Below are positions 59,021 to 64,000 of a stretch of DNA of 64,000 nt, one piece after another. The notes below the pieces were generated by a model, which saw only the letters and a program-made list of their open reading frames with translations, had not been told where the DNA came from and did not search any database. Positions within the stretch are counted from its first letter, which is position 1. The number at the start of each line of letters is the position of its first letter. This DNA is from Caulobacter segnis (GTDB lineage Bacteria > Pseudomonadota > Alphaproteobacteria > Caulobacterales > Caulobacteraceae), in NCBI RefSeq assembly GCF_029543125.1, contig NZ_JARQWW010000002.1:62001-126000 (forward strand). The letters run 5' to 3'. The translations under genes were made by a program, and so were the position numbers.

Positions 59021-59133
59021 GCAGCGCCTCCCCCTCTACGGACTGCCCTATGGTTGCAGCCCGTGTAGGGGAAGAACTTGCCCTTTGTCGAGCCGATCAG
59101 CTCGGCTCGCGCAAAATTATTCTCGAACAGCCG

Positions 59134-59358
59134 TTAGTGTTGCTGAGGCTTTTCGCGAAGGAAGAAAATCCCGGCCGCAGCCAGGACCACACCGGCGATC
59201 AGGCCGCCGAGGAAACCAGCGCCGGTGCAGAACCACAGGGTCAGCATGGTCAGCAGGACGGAGAGAGCCAACGAGCCCCACTTCGTCATCAGGTTGAAGG
59301 CGTGGAAGGTCGACGCCTGTTCCTGGATATCCATCTCACCGCGGTGATACTCGGCCAT
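59134..59358 (-). CDS. aa3-type cytochrome c oxidase subunit IV
   Basis: The protein has 74 residues from ATG 59358 (MAEYHRGEMDIQEQ). It shows the short bacterial subunit IV pattern: the polar start, STFHAFNLMTKWG, then two hydrophobic stretches of which one or both span the membrane. It is an accessory subunit of the aa3 terminal oxidase; the other oxidase genes are not in the window. It lies upstream of pntAA on the same strand, and both respond to respiratory energy state, though co-regulation is only a guess. Confidence 0.85.
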   Translation of the reverse strand: MAEYHRGEMDIQEQASTFHAFNLMTKWGSLALSVLLTMLTLWFCTGAGFLGGLIAGVVLAAAGIFFLREKPQQH

Positions 59359-59417
59359 GTCTCGCCCTTGCGTGGAAACTTGAGTTGGTCGGCAGATACA
59401 ACGCCGCGCCGCCCGGC

Positions 59418-60362
59418 TCAAGCTCGGGTCTGTGCGGCGTTTCGCGGCCAGCCGGCGAGCAGGCCCCGAAGGGCGCTGACGAAGGCCAACGGCTGGTCGA
59501 GCATCACATGGTGATGCGCCTGCGGCAGCTCGATCATCGGCGTGCCCGGCGCGACCAGGCTGTGCATGTACTCCAGCACCTCCGGATCGATCAGGGCGGA
59601 GTTCTGGCCCCACATGAAGGCGCTGGGGCATTTCGGGCGGCCGGGACGCTCGTTGAAGCTGAAGTGCTTCCACAGGTTTGGGTCGAACTTCCAGGTCAGG
59701 CCGCCCTCGACCTCGCGCACGGAGCGGCGGGCGATGAAGTCGACGATGTAGAGGTTCTCGCACGGCTGCGGTGGCGCCAGGCGGAAGCGGGCCAGGGCGT
59801 CGGTCAGGGTGGCGTAGATGCGGTTCGGGCCGCTGCGGGATGGGGGGCCCTTCCATTCGCGGCTGGGCGGGCGGATCGGTGAATCGACGCTGACCGCCGC
59901 GCGCAGGCGGTCGCCACCCTTGGCCGCCGCCAGCATGGTCGGATAGGAGCCGAAGGAATGGCCCACGAAAACCGGCTTGCCGCCGTCGGCGTAGAGACCT
60001 GCGGCCTCGGCGGCGGCGAAGGCCTCGCGAACGAACTGGTCGCCGTCGTACTTCTCCCGCCAGTCAGACCCGCCCATGCCCGACCAGGAAATGGCGGCCA
60101 CCCGCCACTCGTCGGCGAAGAAGGGGGCGATGAAGCTCCACCAGTCGGCGTGAGCGCCGTTGCCGTGCAGGAACATCAAGCCGGGCTTGCCCACCTCGCC
60201 CCAGGTGAGCAGTTCGATGGCCGCGCCGTCGACCTGCACCGTCGAACGCTCCGGCTCGCGGGCGATTGTGGCGTCGAACCATTCGGGGGCTGGCGGCTTC
60301 TCGCCCGTAAAGGGCGCCAGGGGCGTGCCGAGCTCGGGCGGCAAGGGCGCTTCGTCAGCCAT
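59418..60362 (-). CDS. Cytoplasmic alpha/beta hydrolase
   Basis: The 314-residue protein has no signal peptide. Hydrolase motifs: [23 protein letters not shown], nucleophile elbow VGHSFGSYP (Ser near 155) and the catalytic His in [12 protein letters not shown] near the end. It overlaps the PaaI-type thioesterase stop by eight bases; the pair could act on related acyl substrates, but the substrate is not known. Confidence 0.84.
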   Translation of the reverse strand: MADEAPLPPELGTPLAPFTGEKPPAPEWFDATIAREPERSTVQVDGAAIELLTWGEVGKPGLMFLHGNGAHADWWSFIAPFFADEWRVAAISWSGMGGSDWREKYDGDQFVREAFAAAEAAGLYADGGKPVFVGHSFGSYPTMLAAAKGGDRLRAAVSVDSPIRPPSREWKGPPSRSGPNRIYATLTDALARFRLAPPQPCENLYIVDFIARRSVREVEGGLTWKFDPNLWKHFSFNERPGRPKCPSAFMWGQNSALIDPEVLEYMHSLVAPGTPMIELPQAHHHVMLDQPLAFVSALRGLLAGWPRNAAQTRA

Positions 60363-60819
60363 TCTTGAACGCTTTCTCGCCCGGACGCGGGTCGCGCGCG
60401 CCCAGGGATTTGAACACGCCGGAGCCGGTCATCAGGGTGCGGTCGCCGCACCAGATGCGGCCGCGCACGGTGAACAGGCCCTCGACCTCGGAGATCAGCT
60501 CGCTCTCACCCTCCACCCAGTCGCCCAGCTGGGCGCCGGAGAGGAAGTCGCAGGTCAGACGAACGGTCACCCAGCGGCTGGACCGCTCGATGGAGATGAT
60601 CCGCCCCCAGGCCATGTCGGCGAAGCTCATCAACATGCCGCCGTGGCAGTTGCCGAGGCCGTTGGTGTGGTGCTGCTCCACGCGGAAGGCCAGCAGCGAG
60701 CGCTCCCCGCCCCGCTCGAACAGCGGGCCGATCTGCACCCCGAAGCCGCGCGACCAGTTGAGCTGGCGATAGCCTTCCGGGATCACGGCCGCCTGGGCCT
60801 CTGTCAGGTCATCGGACAT
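60355..60819 (-). CDS. PaaI-type hot-dog thioesterase
   Basis: The 154-residue protein has the hot-dog fold with [24 protein letters not shown], the HGG-containing active-site helix of the PaaI/YdiI group. It would hydrolyse acyl-CoA esters, probably aromatic or medium-chain. It is the first gene of a two-gene unit with the alpha/beta hydrolase. Confidence 0.86.
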   Translation of the reverse strand: MSDDLTEAQAAVIPEGYRQLNWSRGFGVQIGPLFERGGERSLLAFRVEQHHTNGLGNCHGGMLMSFADMAWGRIISIERSSRWVTVRLTCDFLSGAQLGDWVEGESELISEVEGLFTVRGRIWCGDRTLMTGSGVFKSLGARDPRPGEKAFKNG

Positions 60820-60860
60820 GCGATGATTCTAACAAGCGTTTGAGGGCGGTGGGAAGGGTA

Positions 60861-60962
60861 ATCCTCCCCCTCTGGGGGAGGGGGACCGCGAAGCGGTGGA
60901 GGGGCGTGCTCAGGCGAAGCCCCCTCCGTCCCTTTGGGACACCTCCCCCAGAGGGGGAGGAT
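60861..60962. repeat. CT/GA-rich palindromic repeat (CTCCTCCCCC family), inverted copy
   Basis: Ends ATCCTCCCCCTCTG and CAGAGGGGGAGGAT are exact complements. Inside, GACCGCGAAGCGGTGGAGGG is the inverted form of the block at 41201 and 54056, and TCCCTTTGGGACACC forms a small hairpin. It lies between pepF and the PaaI-type gene, both on the minus strand. Confidence 0.9.
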
Positions 60963-60971
60963 TGAGCCGTT

Positions 60972-62771
60972 CTAGCCCACCAGTTCGTCGAACTCGTCGA
61001 CCAGCTTCTCAAGCTGCGAGCAGCCGGCGGCCCAAAAGGCTTTCTGGCGAGGATCGAGGCCGAAGGGGGCCAGGGCCTCCACGTAGGTCTTGGTCCCGCC
61101 GGCGGCGAGCAGGTCCTCGTACAGCGGGGCGAAGGCCGTCGGGTTCTCCGCCCGCTTGGCCATCAGGCCGCGCACCAGCAGGTCCCCGAAGGCGTAGGCG
61201 TAGACGTAGAACGGCGCGTGGGCGAAGTGGCTGACATAGGCCCAGTAGTGCTCGTAGCCGGGGTTCAGCTTCACGGCCGGGCCGAGGCTTTCGGCCATGG
61301 TCTCCAGCCACAGGCCGGCGATCTGATCCGGCGCCAGTTCGCCCTGCAGGCGGGCGTCGTGGAAGCGCGCCTCGAAGCGATGGAAGGCGATCTGGCGGAC
61401 GACGGTGTTGAGCCCGTCCTCGATCTTGCCCGCAAGAAGCGCCATGCGGTCCGCCTTGGACGCCTCGGCCAGCAGGCGTTCGAACACCAGGCCTTCGCCG
61501 AAGATCGACGCGGTCTCGGCCAGGGTCAGGGGCGTGTCAGCCAGCAAAGTGCCCAGCGGCGAGCACAGGGTCTGGTGGACGGCGTGGCCTAGCTCGTGCG
61601 CCAGGGTCAGGACGTCCCGCCGCTCGCCCATGTAGTTCATGAAGACATAGGGGTGGCGGTTGGCCGAGACCGGATGCGAATAGGCGCCGGACTGCTTGCC
61701 CGGACGCGGGGCGGCGTCGATCCACGGCTGGGCGAAGAAGGTGCGGGCCACATCGGCGAACTTGGGGGCGAGGTCCTGGAAGCTTTCCAGCACCAGACGC
61801 TTGGCCTCGTCCCAGCCGTACTGGCGTGGCGTGGCCGCATCCAGAGGCGCGTTGCGGTCCCAGTAGTCCAGGGTCTTGCGGCCCATGGCCCGGGCTTTCA
61901 GCGCGTAATAGCGGTGGCTGATGGAGGGGTAGGATTCGACCACCGCCGCCTCCAGCGCCGCCACCGACTCGGCGTCGACCTCGTTGGCCAGGTGGCGCGA
62001 CTGGGCGGGAGTGGCGTAGTTGCGCCAGCGGTCCTCGACCTGCTTCTCGAAGGCCAGGGTGTTGAGCACCAGTGCCTGGGTGGAGACGCGCTCCTCCAGC
62101 GCCTTGGCCAGGCCGTTGGCGGCGGCCTTGCGGTTGGCGACGGAGGGGTCGGTGAGGCGGTTCAGCGCCTCGGGCAGAGTCAGGGTCTCGCGGCCGACCT
62201 TGGCGGTCAGGCGGGCCAGGGTCTCATCCCACAGACGCACCCAGTTGCCGACGGCGGGGGCGCGGTCGACCAGCAGATGCTCCAGCTCCGCCGACAGCTC
62301 GTGCGGCCGCGACAGGCGCAGGCGGCGCAGCCACGGCGTCCACTTGGCGGCGGCGGGATGGGCCTTGAGCGCGGCGTCGAGCTCGGCGTCCTCGAGCTCG
62401 TTCAGCTCCAGGGTGAAGAACAGGCTCTCGGCGCCGATGGCGGCGGCCTTGGCGCGGACGTCGGCCTCGAACTTCGACCAGCCGGCGTCGTCGCGGGCGG
62501 TGGAGGCGGCGAGCGAGGCATAGGCCCCGACGCCCCACAGGGCATTGGTGGCGTCCTCGTAGTAGCCCAGCCCCTCGTCAATCAGGGCGCCCAGCTTGGC
62601 CGGCTCGGCGCGAGCGGCCACGAAGGCGCCCTTCAGCGCCACCAGCCTGTTGTTGGCGGCGGAGGCGGCGGCGAGGTCCGCTTCGATCCGGGGATCGTCA
62701 CGCCCGACGTACAGGTCGTCGAGGCGCCATTGCGGAATGTCGGTCTTCGGGGTGCGGACAGGAGCGTTCAT
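60972..62771 (-). CDS. pepF: M3 family oligoendopeptidase (PepF)
   Basis: The 599-residue zinc peptidase has the active site TLAHELGHAVHQ (HExxH near residue 389) and the downstream Glu in FGEGLVFERL. M3B/PepF enzymes cut short oligopeptides in the cytoplasm. It starts within the 3' end of the GIY-YIG gene, overlapping it by four bases. Confidence 0.95.
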   Translation of the reverse strand: MNAPVRTPKTDIPQWRLDDLYVGRDDPRIEADLAAASAANNRLVALKGAFVAARAEPAKLGALIDEGLGYYEDATNALWGVGAYASLAASTARDDAGWSKFEADVRAKAAAIGAESLFFTLELNELEDAELDAALKAHPAAAKWTPWLRRLRLSRPHELSAELEHLLVDRAPAVGNWVRLWDETLARLTAKVGRETLTLPEALNRLTDPSVANRKAAANGLAKALEERVSTQALVLNTLAFEKQVEDRWRNYATPAQSRHLANEVDAESVAALEAAVVESYPSISHRYYALKARAMGRKTLDYWDRNAPLDAATPRQYGWDEAKRLVLESFQDLAPKFADVARTFFAQPWIDAAPRPGKQSGAYSHPVSANRHPYVFMNYMGERRDVLTLAHELGHAVHQTLCSPLGTLLADTPLTLAETASIFGEGLVFERLLAEASKADRMALLAGKIEDGLNTVVRQIAFHRFEARFHDARLQGELAPDQIAGLWLETMAESLGPAVKLNPGYEHYWAYVSHFAHAPFYVYAYAFGDLLVRGLMAKRAENPTAFAPLYEDLLAAGGTKTYVEALAPFGLDPRQKAFWAAGCSQLEKLVDEFDELVG

Positions 62772-63265
62772 CGGGTGGTCTCGGAGGAAGTCAGAGAGCG
62801 AATATAGGAAGGCGCGGGCTTCGACCGCTCAAAAAAGTTCGCCTCCCTCGCCCTTGTGGCGAGGGTCCCTGGTTCAGTCACCTCAGAGCTAACCTGTCGC
62901 GCACAGCGCCAGCGGACACAGGGACCCTGGGCACAAGGCCCAGGGAGGCGGTTGAGAGATTGGTTCAAAACGAGTGTCGGATAGAGGTCGATCCAGTCGG
63001 GGTTATCCCGCTCAATCAGGTTGATCTTCCAATCGCGCGGCCAGCGCTTGAGCGATTTCTCCCGCTGAAGCGCCTGCGCCATCTCGTCGTGGACTTCGTA
63101 CCAGACGAGCGTCTTGAGACCGTACCGTTTGGTGAAGCTGGCCCGGACACCTTCGAGGTGTTCGTAAATGCGTCGGGGCAGGTCGCTGGTCACCCCGACG
63201 TAGAGCGTGCCACGCTTGCGGTCCGTCATCAGATAGACGGCGATGCAGGCGAAGCGGCTCGCCAT
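62768..63265 (-). CDS. GIY-YIG nuclease domain protein with repeat-derived C-terminus
   Basis: The 165-residue protein has a GIY-YIG domain at about 8-90: IAVYLMTDRKRGTLYVGVTSDLPRRI, the catalytic-region Arg and HLEGVRASFTKRYG, and the closing KINLIERDNPDWIDLYP. Family members of this type are usually about 95-100 residues long. Here residues 106-142 are encoded by palindromic repeat copy D and the last 23 by sequence beyond it, up to a four-base overlap with pepF. It starts one base into the stop of the upstream esterase gene. Its cellular role is unknown. Confidence 0.82.
   Translation of the reverse strand: MASRFACIAVYLMTDRKRGTLYVGVTSDLPRRIYEHLEGVRASFTKRYGLKTLVWYEVHDEMAQALQREKSLKRWPRDWKINLIERDNPDWIDLYPTLVLNQSLNRLPGPCAQGPCVRWRCARQVSSEVTEPGTLATRAREANFFERSKPAPSYIRSLTSSETTR
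62840..62950. repeat. Palindromic repeat, TTGTG/CACAA family, copy D (inverted, inside a gene)
   Basis: Ends CGCCTCCCT and AGGGAGGCG are exact complements. Inner hairpins are CTCGCC-CTTGT-GGCGAG and CCTGGG-CACAAG-GCCCAGG, and GGGTCCCTGG pairs with CAGGGACCC. It is in the opposite orientation to copies A-C and lies within the GIY-YIG reading frame. Confidence 0.85.
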
Positions 63266-64000
63266 CAGAACCCCTTGCGCTTCATCCAGTTCAGCACCGC
63301 ATCCGGCCAGGCCTCAACCGGCTTGTCCTTCACCGCACGCAGGCCGAAGCCGTGGCCGCCTTCTTCGTAGATGTGCATCTCGGCAGGGACCTTGGCGGCC
63401 TTGAGGGCGGCGAAGACCTGGAGGCTGTTCTCCACCGGGACCGAGGCGTCGTCGGCGGCGTGGATGAAGATCACCGGTGGGGCGTCGGGGCGGACCTCCT
63501 TCTCCAGGGAGTATTTCTCGATCAGGCGCGAGGTCGGCTCCTTGCCCAGGAGCTGGGTGCGCGAGCCGGCGTGGACGAAGGGATCGGCCATGGTGGCGAC
63601 CGGGTACATGAGGACCGAGAAATCAGGCCGGGCCGAAAGCTGGTCGGCGGCGTCCACAGGCTTGTAGACCGCCTCGTCGAAACGGAAGGTCAGGGAGCCC
63701 GCCGCGTGGCCGCCAGCGGAGAAGCCGATGACGCCGACCTTCTTCGGATCGAGGCCGTCCTTTGTCGCGCGCTGGCGCACGAGGCGCAGGGCGCGCTGCA
63801 TGTCCTGCAGAACCACATCCGGGCCGGCGGCCCAATTATCGCCCGGCAGGCGGTAGGTCATCACATAGACGGTGACCCCGGCGGCGGCGAAACGCTCGGC
63901 CGTCTCGTAGCCTTCCTTATCCATGACCACGCGGATGTAGCCGCCGCCCGGCGCCATCAGCAGGGAGGTTCCGTTCGGGGTCTTCGGCTTGAAGACCACC
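63265..64000 (-). CDS. Alpha/beta hydrolase (BD-FAE/acetyl-esterase type), 5' end cut by window edge
   Basis: The visible 244 residues lack the natural start. They show the HGGG-like oxyanion segment as LLMAPGGGYIRV, the nucleophile elbow GFSAGGHAAG, the acid in FIHAADDASVPVENS and the catalytic His in YEEGGHGFGLR. This pattern fits pectin/xylan-type acetyl esterases of the BD-FAE group. The stop codon shares one base with the GIY-YIG start. Confidence 0.85.
   Translation of the reverse strand, partial: VVFKPKTPNGTSLLMAPGGGYIRVVMDKEGYETAERFAAAGVTVYVMTYRLPGDNWAAGPDVVLQDMQRALRLVRQRATKDGLDPKKVGVIGFSAGGHAAGSLTFRFDEAVYKPVDAADQLSARPDFSVLMYPVATMADPFVHAGSRTQLLGKEPTSRLIEKYSLEKEVRPDAPPVIFIHAADDASVPVENSLQVFAALKAAKVPAEMHIYEEGGHGFGLRAVKDKPVEAWPDAVLNWMKRKGF

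Overview
The window is a GC-rich (roughly two-thirds G+C by eye), densely coding chromosomal segment from an alphaproteobacterium. Its gene content and order point to the Caulobacteraceae, most likely Phenylobacterium or a close relative. The indicators are a ptsP / RodZ-like / ispG / prfA run, the DUF4167 gene after prmC, the zapA-zauP pair, the cell-cycle regulator trcR (DUF1013), Cys-free L31, a split pntAA/pntAB/pntB transhydrogenase, and remnants of an NrsF/bufferin locus. The taxonomic call is an inference; no rRNA or tRNA gene was seen. No phage, plasmid or CRISPR locus was seen.

Layout. 1-13 kb: a partial alcohol dehydrogenase, cheW, ptsP, a RodZ-like gene, ispG and prfA; then a four-gene block (BrkB-like, MOSC, ohrR, ohr) separating prfA from prmC; then DUF4167 and DUF4893 genes. 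13-29 kb: a run almost entirely on the minus strand, ordered by transcription as YebC-type regulator, mgtC-like, ruvC-ruvA-ruvB, a short SEDS-like membrane gene, ybgC, tolQ-tolR-tolA-tolB-pal-cpoB, tilS, ftsH, an alpha/beta hydrolase and folP. It covers recombination repair, envelope constriction and protein quality control. 29-39 kb: a YmdB-type phosphoesterase, 5-formyl-THF cyclo-ligase, a candidate 6S RNA, zapA-zauP, then gap-pgk-fba for lower glycolysis. A DUF559 nuclease gene framed by inverted repeats sits between gap and pgk. After fba come two decayed gene halves (nrsF and bufC) and an MFS transporter. 39-53 kb: bacterioferritin and its ferredoxin with a Fur-type box, thiE, efp, an inositol monophosphatase, a glycerophosphodiesterase, an ABC exporter, rpmE, trcR, ubiX, purEK and COQ9. 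53-64 kb: rpsU with an apparent CTG start, a M23 peptidase, the transhydrogenase operon, a cytochrome oxidase subunit IV, hydrolases, pepF and a GIY-YIG nuclease.

The most unusual signal is a set of intergenic palindromic repeat families. One 56-nt repeat occurs as an inverted pair that exactly frames the DUF559 endonuclease gene between gap and pgk; the gene's start and stop codons lie inside the repeats, and the inner hairpin shows compensatory changes between copies. A second family of about 110-140 bp elements has hairpins with TTGTG/CACAA loops. It occurs four times, one copy running through the 3' end of the GIY-YIG gene. Other notable points are a degenerate FtsW/RodA-like protein beside ruvB, an apparent deletion scar fusing nrsF and bufC remnants, and a perfect hairpin over the start codon of the DUF4893 gene.
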